From Ariolimax columbianus (taxonomy: Eukaryota > Mollusca > Gastropoda > Stylommatophora > Arionidae), in assembly GCA_036924085.1 (NCBI GenBank), contig JAVGWX010000004.1, positions 36,957,293 through 37,021,292 of the forward strand: a stretch of DNA of 64,000 nucleotides, read 5' to 3'. This document shows positions 10,944 through 21,129 of the stretch, one piece after another. The translations under genes and the position numbers were made by a program. Below the pieces are notes generated by a model that did not search any database, was not told the DNA's origin, and was given only the letters and a program-made list of their open reading frames with translations. Position 1 is the stretch's first letter. Every line of letters begins with the position of its first letter.

Positions 10944-11590
10944 TTTGTTGTTATCCCACAGCTGCTAAGCAAACCTGCTCTTGGTAGCCCAATGCCACTG
11001 TTATATAAATACAGGTCTTCTTCAGTTGTTTAACTACTCCACCGTACTGTGTATTGACAATTGTTAGCAATGCTTGTGTTAATCTTTTCCTTGTGTCCAC
11101 AAGTGCTTTGCACTCAATAAGTAGGTATCAAACTGTTTCATCTAGGTAATACCAATGTCTGCATATGAGGATGTGCTGAGGATTGGTGCAGTTTAAGTGG
11201 CTATTTACTCTGGTGTGTCCTGTTTCAACTGAAAGATAAGATTTCTAAGTCTTCTATGTAGGCTCTTATGTCATCATTACTTTTTGGCTGTGACATTTTG
11301 CAAAATACACTGTGACCCGTTGTTCGCATCGCCTACCAGTTCATCTGGATTTCATGATTTTATGATTCGTTTAATATTGTAATTACTGCATGGTCTATAC
11401 AATAGGCTGCTGTTTTTGCTTATGTCATTCATCTTTTTTTCTAGTAGCCCATTATCTCCAAGTATCCATTGCAAGGTAACGTTAATCATGTGCGCTGTGA
11501 TTATGTTGCTGATCACCTTCCCCACCAAAATTGTATCTTTCTTTGTTGTATGGGGTGTTCTTCAGTGCCACTAGAACCGACTTGGAGTGT
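10944..11590 (-). mobile_element. LINE L-C 3' fragment nested in L-B
   Basis: Flanked by CAAATGGAT at 10935-10943 and 11591-11599, which is a single site in intact L-B. Minus-strand translation (about 11080-11230) gives GHTRVNSHL, CTNPQHILICRHWYYLDE and LIECKALVDTRK, the C-terminal RNase-H-to-tail part of a non-LTR ORF2. Its 3' end on the minus strand is GCAGCTGTGGGATAACAAC at 10944-10965, an AAC-type tail. The same 3' end recurs at 33375-33432. Confidence 0.7.
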
Positions 11591-11953
11591 CAAATGGATA
11601 TAAAATTTGTTAATGGGAAGAAGGCAGAGAGTTGACATAAATGAGTACTATGAATGCCACATTGTTCGATGTTGGTACCAATTTTGTTCTTAATATATAT
11701 AAATGATTTGAATAATGATATTTTGATGACACAAAACTTTGAAGGGGAGTCTTGTCTAACGCAGAGGTTGGATTTAGATAAAATGCAAGAATGGTCTGAG
11801 AGCTGGCAGATGGAGTTTAATGTAGATAAATGCACAGTCATCCATATGGGTAGATCCAATATGGAATATAAATACAGAATAGGAGAGAATAATATTAGGA
11901 AGATAGAAAAGGAATGGAACCTATGGGTTTTAATATATCATATAGGGAGGTTG

Positions 11954-13530
11954 ACATGCACAATATTCTCGCTTTCAATAAAACCCCAAAATAACAAATT
12001 AAGTCTAAATGGCAAATTCCTGCAGCCAAACGACAACCCAACCTATATGGGAGTCACATTTGATCGGCGCATGACATGGAAAAGTCAGATCGAGAGAAAC
12101 CGAATGAGAGCCAGAGAAAGAATGGCAATCATAAGGAAACTTGCTGGCACAAGCTGGGGAGCAGACGAAGGCATACCTATGGAAGAGTACACTCTGGAAG
12201 AGTGAGACCAGTTCTCGAGTATGGCATTGCGGCATGGACAACAGCAGCAAAGGCGAACTTCGATAAAGTTAGCAAACTTCAAAACCAAGCCATGAGAGTT
12301 ATAACAGGAGGCATGAAGTCAACGCCAATTGTAGAACTTGAAAAGATTACAAAACTGCAATCCATGACCGATAGAAGAGACTGCAGAGCCCAGCTGCAGT
12401 CAGAGAAACTCCAAAGACTGACTGACCATCCAATGCACCAGAGATTAAACAATTTGGGAAATGGGAAACTAAAGCGGAGAAACTTTGCAGAAATAGCCAA
12501 AGCAAAGATGCACGAAGATCCCATTAACGCACTAACAACACCAAAACCCATCACTACTGTACGAAAACCTACCTGGAGGCAGGATATATTTCCAGAGGTG
12601 GTAGAAAATATACCAGGTATTGGAAACAAAAACTGCCAGACTGAAAAAGAAAGGAGAGATACTACCCTAAGCTTCAAATCGAAAAGCTACTCAAGCATGG
12701 ACTGGACCCATGCATACACCGACGGTTCTGTAACAAACACTACACAGAACGGAGGGGCAGGAGCATTCCTGAACCTACCAAATGGCAGACAAATAACACT
12801 GTCATTCGCTACTGGTAAGTACACAAGCAATTTCAGAGCGGAGGCAGAGGCACTGAGGGCGGCAGTGGGTGAAATGGTGACACACAATGAAAATGAAAGC
12901 CATATAGTCCTGCTTTCAGATGCTCTCGCCGTAGTCACAGCGCTAAAAAGCCAGAAAAACACTGAGCTTAATGACTTAAGAGCAGCACTCTGCAAACTGT
13001 GCATGCAGTTCGCACCAAAAAGGGTAGTGGTACAGTGGGTCCCATCACACTGCAACATCTAAGGCAACGAGGAGGCAGACAGACTGGCAAAAGAAGGTGC
13101 AAGACTACCACAAACAGATACTAGTATGACGTACGTAGAGTCAAAACGGCTTATCAAAGCCAGATACATGACCAAATGGGAAACCGAACATACTGGTTAC
13201 ACCAAAAACGATGCCTATTACCAGTTGAACCGAAGAGAGCAGGTCGTTGTCTTCAGACTTCGCACTGGCCACAATAGACTTAGGTACCACCTATTCAACA
13301 AATTGAAGATAGGTGGTACCGACGAATGCCCGTGCGGTACTGGTAAAATGACCGCTGAACATCTGCTGCAGAACTGCCCGACATACGAGGATCAGAGAGA
13401 GCACATGTGGCCATCACCAGTGGAACTGCAAGACAAGCTCTATGGCAGTGGCGACAGCCTCAGGATGATCGCCGCTTTTTTCGAAAAAATAATGGTTACT
13501 GTCTGACTGCGTACGAAGAAGAAGAAGAAG
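11954..13530 (+). mobile_element. LINE L-A, 5'-truncated, nested in L-B with 14-bp TSD
   Basis: Starts ACATGCACAATATTC, equal to position 39411 of the longest L-A copy, and ends in a GAA-repeat tail at 13514-13530. The 14-bp sequence ATATAGGGAGGTTG flanks it at 11940-11953 and 13531-13544. It encodes the thumb and RNase H (AYTDGSVTN, FRAEAEALRAA, QWVPSHCNI) and the C-terminal CPCGTGKMTAEHLLQNC zinc-binding motif. Damage: a frameshift near 12180, and a TAA at 13060-13062 replacing the Gln codon after HCNI. A textbook target-primed reverse transcription product. Confidence 0.97.
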
Positions 13531-14068
13531 ATATAGGGAGGTTGGAGGAGCAAGGCCATGTAGCAGCGAAAAAGGCAAATGCAATATTAGATATAAAAAG
13601 AAACATTAAACATAGTAGCAAGGAAGGGATAATCAAACTGTATAAAGCATTAGTTAGACCTAGATTGGAGCACTGTATTCGAGTGTCCTTATTGAATAGT
13701 GGATATAAATATGCTGAAAACGATACAAAGAAGAGCAGCAAAACAGATAGTGGGATTCCAGAATTATAATTAAGAGGAAAGCCTCAGAAAAACTGGCCTA
13801 CAGTGTCTAGAAAAGAGAAGAATTCAAAGTGACTTAATACAAGTTAAAAGATAATCAAAGGGAAGGATAAATTAGACTATAGCAAGTGGTTCAAAGTACA
13901 ACCAACTACAAGAACAAGAGGGCACAGCTACAAATTAATTAAAGAAAGGTCTTGATTAGATATTAGGAAATATTTTTTTGGGAAGAATGTTGAATACTTG
14001 GAATGCATTGCCACAGGAAATAGTGGGTGCAGGGTCAGTTAATACTTGAAAAAAATTGATTAAATGCA

Positions 14069-14510
14069 GTATTTTGTGTGTGTTAGTTTCTGAGATACAA
14101 GAAGATGAAGGTGATAGTGGTGAAAAAACAGCACAGACATATAGACTCACCTTCTAGTCTTTTGGTAAGAAACAAAACATATTCGCCAAAAACGTACTAT
14201 TACTACTATTGATGTTTACCGTAATGGGTATGTCTTTCACTTCAACTGTAATTGTAATTATTGTATCTACATAAACAAACTAAATAAATCTACCTAAGAA
14301 AAATTCATTCCATAAACGTAACTCCTCCATTCTCAATAATGGGTGAAATCTTCAAATCCAAGCAAAAAACAGAAGAAATGCTTTCCAAAAATCTTAAACA
14401 AATTTTAAAATCGCCATTGTTTTTTTCTAATTGTATGGATTGGAAATCGGAACTCTCTACAATCTAAATGAGCAGTATGGTCAACCATTTCTATGTCATT
14501 AACTTGGTAG
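14069..14510. mobile_element. Family P (TTAA-type DNA element) fragment
   Basis: Shares TGTGTGTTAGTTTCTGAGAT (14082), GGTGATAGTGGTGAAAAAAC (14112), TTGATGTTTACCGTAATGG and TCTCAATAATGGGTGAA with the longer copies at 60516-61657 and, in reverse, 53575-54310. Ends are not preserved here. About 185 bp left of ZIP exon d. Confidence 0.75.
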
Positions 14511-14694
14511 TTTATATTCGATAAACTGACTACCTTGGAGCTGGCACTGTAGCGCATTGTTGGAAAGGGACATAAATCTGTTCCAACACCAATCCATGTC
14601 GTTGGTGCAGTAAAGATTAAAGAAACTTGTTGTTTTACTATTAGAATTTATTGCTCTTCTACAATAGATTTCTGTTTAACTTTATTGTGTCTAG

Positions 14695-14882
14695 GAGACT
14701 TTGCCATCTTGCTCAACTCTGGTATGCAGTTTCGGAAAGCCCTAATGTACAACTTTCTGTCAGCTTGCACATGTTATGTTGGAACAATTGTTGGCATCCT
14801 TCTGGCTGAGAATACAGAGTCACATGAGTGGATCTTTGCAGTGGCTGGAGGGATGTTTCTGTATATTTCACTAGTTGATATG
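14695..14882 (+). CDS. ZIP transporter exon d (TM5-TM7)
   Basis: Acceptor TTGTGTCTAG ends at 14694; donor GTGAGT begins at 14883. Joined to exon c it gives [19 protein letters not shown], then [20 protein letters not shown] and [19 protein letters not shown]. These match the most conserved block of ZIP8/ZIP14 ([34 protein letters not shown]). Ends in phase 0. Confidence 0.97.
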
Positions 14883-14939
14883 GTGAGTCAGTGATGTTAT
14901 GTTATATGTGCCATAATATGTTTCCAAGTCAGGGTATAA

Positions 14940-15100
14940 TGTTTAATATTGGTAATCTACTAGGATACATTAAATGCTTTGTTATAGAAACATTAAGATT
15001 AAATGTCAATTATACTATATTATAGAACAAAATAAGATTAAATGTCACATAATGCTATACTATAGAAACATTAAAATTAAATGTAAAATATGCTATTTAT
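14940..15100. repeat. Short AT-rich tandem array, about three units
   Basis: GAAACATTAAGATTAAATGTC-type units with TGCTATACTATA, irregular 45-60 bp spacing, in the last ZIP intron. Not related to the exon. Confidence 0.7.
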
Positions 15101-15119
15101 TTATTCAGTAACTCATCTC

Positions 15120-15575
15120 AGCAGCATGCTTCCGCTGTCGACAAATTTTTTACCACTCCTAATTTCTTCTCATTGTAACCACTGGCGGTGGCTGTTTATA
15201 TGCTGTGACTGATGCCGGTTGGTACATGACCTCAGTTTTCTTTGCGCTAATGGTCAAGCCAAAGTTGTCACAAGCAGTGGAGAACTGGTCCATGCCCTCC
15301 TGCAAATTTCATTCTGATCTACTGTTCAGAGCACAGTCATCCGCAGTTAGCATATCGTGTCGCGCCTCACCTTGGTCTTCGCAATCAGTCTGCAGGGATT
15401 GAATAAACTACCATTCATGCAGAACTTTATAGGTATGTCATACTGGTATGAATGTATCTTTGAAGGCATCTATCTGCATAGCTGAAAACATCATACTAAA
15501 GCGGGTGAGACAAGTACATGTCCCCGATGCATGACGGTGCTGACCTTGAATGATGTAGAGGTCTCACCATTGTCA
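15120..15575 (-). mobile_element. Decayed LINE RT fragment (RTE-like)
   Basis: Minus-strand pieces read GETSTSFKVSTVMHRG, then ADDCALNSRSE, and QEGMDQFSTACDNFGLTIS with KKTEVMYQPA (about 15210-15310), the palm end (xADDxAL) and following motif of an RTE-like RT. Stops and frameshifts throughout. Confidence 0.8.
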
Positions 15576-16511
15576 AGTGCACGTGCACACATGCCCACAG
15601 AGAGCTGTTTCACCAAGGCTACAGATTTGCCAGGGCATCCGAATTTGGACATTATCAGCGATTAGCCACTTCATTACATTATCCTTGATGTCAGTCTGGC
15701 AAGTAAGCCATTGCAAGGAAGCCAACAATATTCTGAATGTGTCCCGATCTTTTTCAGTGTTGCGGATTTAGGTCTTTGGTTACTCCAACCTGTCATTACA
15801 TCGGTGTCTGACCAACATGGATGTGTACAGGCATCAATATTAATCTCTTTATCACAGCCATCACATATATTCATTGTAAGATTCATTAGATATTTTTGTT
15901 ATTTTTGCTTTATTTTACTTCAGTCATTGCATGCCACATGAATTCCAGAGTACATTGCATTCATCTTGTCATTGTTTACCTCGTCGTTTATTTCTTACAC
16001 TCTCCCCTCCTAATTACTACCATCTTCTTCTTCTTTTATTCTACTGCTCTTGCCATACGGCATTGCAGAAAGGTGGGATGCGTAGATTTCTTTTTATTGC
16101 CAAGTGGGAGGCTTTTGCTGTAGTGACTCTGAATGTCAGCTCTATATTTGTGTCCTTCACCTTGGTTGTCGCTTTCATCGTACGCATTCCCACCTACCTA
16201 TTTACATGTGCATATATTTTTGAAACAGTTGTAAATCACCTATCGACTTGCTGGACTGTCATAGGATCATTTTTACACTATTTCACTATTTGTAGTACCT
16301 GTAGACAATGGTAACAGATCTCTTAAAATTGCAAAGTAACAAATAATATACTGTCAACAAATATAAGAAAGCTGTTTATACTCCGCCATCTTGACCGGTA
16401 TTTCTTCCTACCATAGTTTATGCTAATTAGTAATTTTACATTGTTTTGATTAGTTTTGTTTTGAAAGTGTAAGTTTGTTCAAATAACACCATAAGCTGTT
16501 TTTTTCCTCAG

Positions 16512-16661
16512 ATGCCTGAGATGAACACAGCCGGCGAATCTGAAGAGGCTAAACAGTTTGGGGAAACAAAGACACTCATTCTTCAGAACTGTGGACTTCT
16601 TACAGGCTACTCGATCATGCTGATCTTTGCTTTGTATGGTGGAAACATTGGCTTTGGATAG
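16512..16661 (+). CDS. ZIP transporter terminal exon (TM8 and stop)
   Basis: Acceptor TTTTTTCCTCAG ends at 16511; stop TAG at 16659-16661. 49 codons: MPEMNTAGESEEAKQF, then TLILQNCGLLTGYSIMLIFA and LYGGNIGFG. Follows exon d in phase 0 to give LVDMMPEMN, where vertebrate ZIP8/14 have LADMFPEMN. Ends in the short luminal C-terminus usual for the family. Confidence 0.95.
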   Translation: MPEMNTAGESEEAKQFGETKTLILQNCGLLTGYSIMLIFALYGGNIGFG

Positions 16662-16758
16662 ACTGGCATGAGATACTAATAAGTCAGTAGTACAACTTAA
16701 CATCAGAAAAATGGTACAGTTATATGCTAACTGCATCAAATTACTGTTAAAGTTATAT

Positions 16759-16764
16759 AATAAA
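16759..16764 (+). terminator. Poly(A) signal of the ZIP gene (AATAAA)
   Basis: AATAAA about 100 bp after the stop and 30 bp before the mariner-type element. The only canonical signal in this short interval; a plausible cleavage signal but not proven. Confidence 0.55.
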
Positions 16765-16793
16765 CGTTACCTAGTTCTGGTATCTTCATACTA

Positions 16794-17332
16794 CGAGTCA
16801 TGTTCAAATGAAACCAGACCAAACTGCAACAAGTGAACATATGTACGATGCGCATGAGGACGTACCTTCTGGTGTAAACAGCACATACCAACCGTCAAGT
16901 TTGCAAAATTTCATTATCTTTCGATTCATATTTTCCTCGGCAGATCGTTTGAATCGAAAGATCTTCTGAGGCCAGATCAGGCGCATATTGTTTCGTTAAC
17001 TCATGTCCTTCTTTAAACATTGTTGTACAGTTCTTCACTATTGTTTTCGTCGCACTTTTGTCACCATACATTGCCTGCATTCTGTGATGAATGTCAACTG
17101 GTCAACATCCTTCAGCTGTTAGAAACTGAATCATCGCTTGCTGATTAACTCTGGATGGATTCGATATCACACCCACCATGTTTTCAACGGTCTGCTGAGG
17201 GAACTATGAGTCGGAGGATAATAAATTTTTGCAAACTTGATGGTTGGTATGTGCTGTTTACACCAGAAGTGACGTCATCATACGTATGTTCACTTGTTGC
17301 AGTTTGGTCTGGTTTCATTTGAACAAGCCTTG
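16794..17332 (-). mobile_element. Mariner-derived element with about 110-bp inverted ends
   Basis: Left end TGTTCAAATGAAACCAGACC (16801 on) and the right end are inverted copies for about 110 bp, through CAACAAGTGAACATA and GGTGTAAACAGCACATACCA. TA dinucleotides abut at 16792-16793 and 17333-17334. The centre (minus strand, about 16895-17180) reads SRVNQQAMIQFLTAEGC, stop, PVDIHHRMQAMYGDKSATK and MFKEGHELTK, like the N-terminal HTH region of mariner-family transposases. The remaining transposase is deleted. Confidence 0.85.
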
Positions 17333-17398
17333 TACATAAGACAAGCTGAATGTCCATAGCTGTTGGTTTCCAGTGTATACCACTTAGCTATTCTGAAA

Positions 17399-17401
<3 letters not shown>

Positions 17402-17469
<68 letters not shown>
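17402..17469. repeat. (TA)n microsatellite
   Basis: An uninterrupted alternating AT run of about 67 bp. The Ile/Tyr reading frame across it is an artefact. Confidence 0.98.
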
Positions 17470-17471
<2 letters not shown>

Positions 17472-18099
17472 CTGTTATCAATTTAAATAAATTTAATTGA
17501 TTCTTTTGATGACTTTATCGTTAATTCATGCAATCTAAACAAACTGATAAATTGTTGAAAATATCATTTTTGAAGTCACGTGACTTTCAACCGATTATTT
17601 TAGGATGAAAACAGTGTTATTAATGCATATTCTGGGAAATTAAGAAATTAAGAATCTTTTACAGGTAGTTAGTAAGTGCATAAAGTTGTTTATGTCATCA
17701 AGTCTCTGAGACACATACATTATCACACGGTCTGGGAGTAGCTACACACCAATATGAGCTGAACAGTTATCATTCATAGAAAACAGAAGTTGCTGGGAGA
17801 CCTCTTATCTTCTTCATCTTCTCTTTGTTGTGCACTTTCAGACGTCAAATTGAAAATAATTTTAAACAGCAATGGTCAGCCTGGAGTTAATATCATCAAA
17901 GATTTTGTCAAAGGTTGAAACTAGCAATGGCCAAATCTGCTTTCTCTGTTCTTCGTTAATTGGACACACTTGCGGTTAATGTTCAGCATCTTTGTGTTAC
18001 CTCATGTTATCATCTTGGCAATCATAGATAATATTGGTACATTATGATGGTGTAGGTTACGACATTTTTTTTTTCTTATTTCCTCATTATTCTTTCGTT

Positions 18100-18345
18100 T
18101 TTGGCATGTGTCCTGAAAAGAAATTTGTGTCTGAAAAGAAATTTGTGTCATTGTTTACAGCGAGTCTGCGATATCTGTGCAACTTTGCTGACACGTCTGG
18201 TTTTAACTGACTTTTTGGGCACTGGGTTTGCCTTCTCACTGTGATCTTTATTCTCTTAGTCATACTTCTGATGCAAGCTGGCAGCTATGAGTCGCTGGCT
18301 GCTGTCAACTCATTCACTCTGCAGCATCTTTGTCCCCTTTCACTT
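18100..18345 (-). mobile_element. Degenerate SINE S-like remnant
   Basis: Reads, in reverse orientation, TGTTTACAGCGAGTCTGCGATATC, GGGCACTGGGTTTGCCTTC, GATGCAAGCTGGCAGCTATG and TGCAGCATCTTTGTCCCC, corresponding in order to the core and head of SINE S. GAAAAGAAATTTGTGTC is duplicated at the left. Old copy without a visible TSD. Confidence 0.6.
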
Positions 18346-18926
18346 CTCGTGAAACACAGGTCACCACTGTAAATGGTTCCTTACAGGAAGGTTGCACCAA
18401 ATTTGTTTGTGTGCTCTTACTGAGGTAGTTTCTGCAGCAATTTGTTTTACATAATGAAGTTGCTAGCCAAAACCCTAATGGCTATGTTGTCATGCGATTC
18501 TGCTCATTGAAAGATCTCATATTAGGACACATTATGTTTGCCAGTCCTACTTTTTATTTGTCTTCTTATTACCTGCAAGCATTGTAGTTAATAAAATGAA
18601 GTAGGCATTGTATGTGCTATAGTTTGGTTTTGTTCTCTGTTTTATTTGACATCTATTTTGTATTTGAAGTCTTTAATAATGATCTATATAGATCAAAATA
18701 TTTGTACAATGTTCTTTTTATGTTCATATGTAGAAACTGAATTGTAACTTATTTTGTTGTTCTGTTATTCTTCTTTGGTGTTTGTGCTTTGTTATTCAGC
18801 CTCTGTGAATACTATTGAAGAAATGTATAATGGTTGAAAGAAATATTTTAGAATGAAATTAGTTTAAATTGGGCTTGTCCATATACTGGCCATTTATTTG
18901 AGATGTTGTTGATTGTTGTTAAAATG

Positions 18927-20222
18927 GCACCAAGTTAAATCAGCACTGTGCATGAAACTGGTGGCACCACTTTACGTTGAATGGGCACTTTGGATGAAAT
19001 TGGTTTTACCACTGGTTTAAATTAAATGGGTACTGGGGATGAAACTGGTGGTATCACTAAGTTAAATGGGCACTTTGGATGAAACTGGTGGTGCCACTGT
19101 AAGTTAAATGGACACTTTGGATGAAGTTGGTTATACCACTAAGTTAAATGGGTACTTTGGATGAAGTTGGTTATACCACTAAGTTAAATGGGTACTATGG
19201 ATGATATTGGTGTTGCCACTGTAAGTTAAATGGGCACTATGGATGAAATTGGTGGTGCCACTGTAAGTTAAATGGGCACTTTGGATGAAACTGGTGGTAC
19301 CATTGTAAGTTAAATGGACACTTTGGATGAAACTGGTTTTACCACTGTAAGTTAAATGGACACTTTGGATGAAACTGGTGGTACCATTGTAAGTTAAATG
19401 GACACTTTGGATGAAACTGGTTTTACCACTGTAAGTTAAATGGACACTTTGGATGAAACTGGTGGTACCATTGTAAGTTAAATGGACACTTTGGATGAAA
19501 CTGGTTTTACCACTGTAAGTTAAATGGACACTTTGGATGAAACTGGTTTTACCACTGTAAGTTAAATGGACACTTTGGATGAAACTGGTGGTACCATTGT
19601 AAGTTAAATGGACACTTTGGATGAAACTGGTTTTACCACTGTAAGTTAAATGGATACTTTGGATGAAACTGGTGGTACCATTGTAAGTTAAATGGACACT
19701 TTGGATGAAACTGGTTTTACCACTGTAAGTTAAATGGACACTTTGGATGAAACTGGTTTTACCACTGTAAGTTAAATGGACACTTTGGATGAAACTGGTG
19801 GTACCATTGTAAGTTAAATGGACACTTTGGATGAAACTGGTTTTACCACTGTAAGTTAAATGGATACTTTGGATGAAACTGGTGGTACCATTGTAAGTTA
19901 AATGGACACTTTGGATGAAACTGGTTTAACCACTGTAAGTTAAATGGATACTTTGGATGAAACTGGTTTTACCACTGTAAGTTAAATTGACACTTGGGAA
20001 GAAACTGGTTTGGCCATTGTAAGTTAAATGGACACTTTGGATGAAACTGGTTTTACCACTGTAAGTTACATTGACACTTGGGAAGCAACTGGTTTGGCCA
20101 TTGTAAGCTAAATGGAGTTACATTGACACTTGGGAAGAAACTGGTTTGGCCATTGTAAGCTAAATGGAGTTAAATTGACACCTGGAAAGAAACTGGTTTG
20201 GCCATTGTAAGCTAAATGGACG
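18927..20222. repeat. 42-bp minisatellite, about 30 units
   Basis: Unit built of GTAAGTTAAATGGACAC, TTTGGATGAAACTGG and a variable TTTTACCACT or TGGTACCATT. From 19223 to 20105 the spacing is exactly 42 bp. The two variants alternate in a partly dimeric higher-order pattern. Units at the edges are diverged (40-bp spacing at 19101-19223; ATTGACACTTGGGAAG type after 19985). Every unit contains the perfect donor-like hexamer GTAAGT. Confidence 0.97.
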
Positions 20223-20289
20223 CTGTGAATGAGACTTGTGATGCTGGTGAAAAATAGTTTATGTTAGGTGAAAATAGCTCTGAATGTAA

Positions 20290-20880
20290 ATCTCTACTGC
20301 AAGACCTGCTATCATTTGTTCTGTATTACATAACCTTTTATAGATCTGCTAGCTATTTTTGTGTGTACTACATGATGTCTTATAGATCTGGTAACCAATT
20401 TTCTCTACTTCATAATCTCATTTGGATCTGCTAACCAATTAATTTTCTCTACTTCATAATCTCATTTAGATCTGCTAACCAATTAATTTTCTCTACTTCA
20501 TAATCTTATAGATCTGCAAACTATTTTTCTGTGTTGCATAATCTCTTATAAATCTGCTAGCTATTTAGGTGTGTTGTATAATCTCTTATAAATCTGCTAG
20601 CTATGTAAGTGTGTTGGATTATCTCTTATAGATCCACTAACTAATTTTGTGTGATACAGAATTTCTTATAGATCCACTAACTAATTTTGTGTGATACAGA
20701 ATTTCTTATAGATCCACTAACTAATTTTGTGTGATACAGAACCTCTTATAGATCCACTAACTAATTTTGTGTACTTCATTTTTAAATAATGAGGATCTCT
20801 ACAAGATCTGCTAACCATTTTTATACACTATCTGCAAGATCTAACAATCACATGTACTCAATGCCTACCTATACAAGGTT
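20290..20880. repeat. About 40-bp tandem array
   Basis: About 13 units around TCTTATAGATCTGCTAAC or TTATAGATCCACTAACTA plus TTTTGTGTGATACAGAAT. The 20640-20770 part is near-identical with a 40-bp period; edges are diverged. Confidence 0.9.
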
Positions 20881-21129
20881 TGACAACCAGTTTTTACTAA
20901 TTATTTGATTATTTCAAAATCGTCATTCTGTATTTGCCATTGTTTACAAACCTATTTTGTCCTCTCCGACAAACTTCCTAGCTCTTCCTAAATTTTATTT
21001 CAAATTTCTGCAGTTTGAAGATTGTAGCTTAATCTGTTGCAGTGTCATTTTATAACCAGTAGCCATTGATTGACTTATTGCATTATTATTGCATATTGCA
21101 TTTACCAATATCTACCAACTACAGGGGTT

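Larger units (their letters stand above)
10782..14068 (+). mobile_element. LINE L-B copy split by two nested insertions
   Basis: Pieces of one L-B element in order: 10782-10943 (NKCVRIHVGF..., then FILILQRHLKE, matching the [13 protein letters not shown] part), 11591-11953 (VPILFLIYINDLN, EWSESWQMEFNVDKCTVIHMGRSN, ENNIRKIEKE) and 13531-14068 (KKANAI, IKLYKALVRPRLEHCIRV, to the end of the ORF). Between them are a minus-strand L-C fragment (10944-11590) and a 5'-truncated L-A (11954-13530). The right end runs into family P DNA. All in the ZIP intron between exons c and d. Confidence 0.9.
5565..16661 (+). other. ZIP metal transporter gene, 3' half (SLC39A8/14-like)
   Basis: Gene span covering the five exons listed separately; spliced introns hold repeats. 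The predicted protein end has a loop region, a His-rich stretch, then TM4-TM8 of a LIV-1 type ZIP importer. The TM4 motif is [13 protein letters not shown] and the TM5 motif is [10 protein letters not shown]. In most LIV-1 ZIPs the TM5 motif starts with His (HEXPHE); Glu in that place is the hallmark of ZIP8 and ZIP14, which carry Zn, Mn, non-transferrin Fe and Cd into the cytosol together with bicarbonate. The signal peptide, ectodomain and TM1-3 must be encoded left of the window or in exons I could not find. Ortholog of ZIP14 versus ZIP8 cannot be decided here. Confidence 0.9.

Noticed and set aside
17290..17481. Ile/Tyr repeat protein on the minus strand
   Set aside because: Pure translation of the (TA)n tract.
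19200..19925. A long stop-free frame on the minus strand through the 42-bp array (14-residue repeat)
   Set aside because: It has no start codon, results from 42 being a multiple of three, and breaks at 19926-19928. No sign of coding selection.
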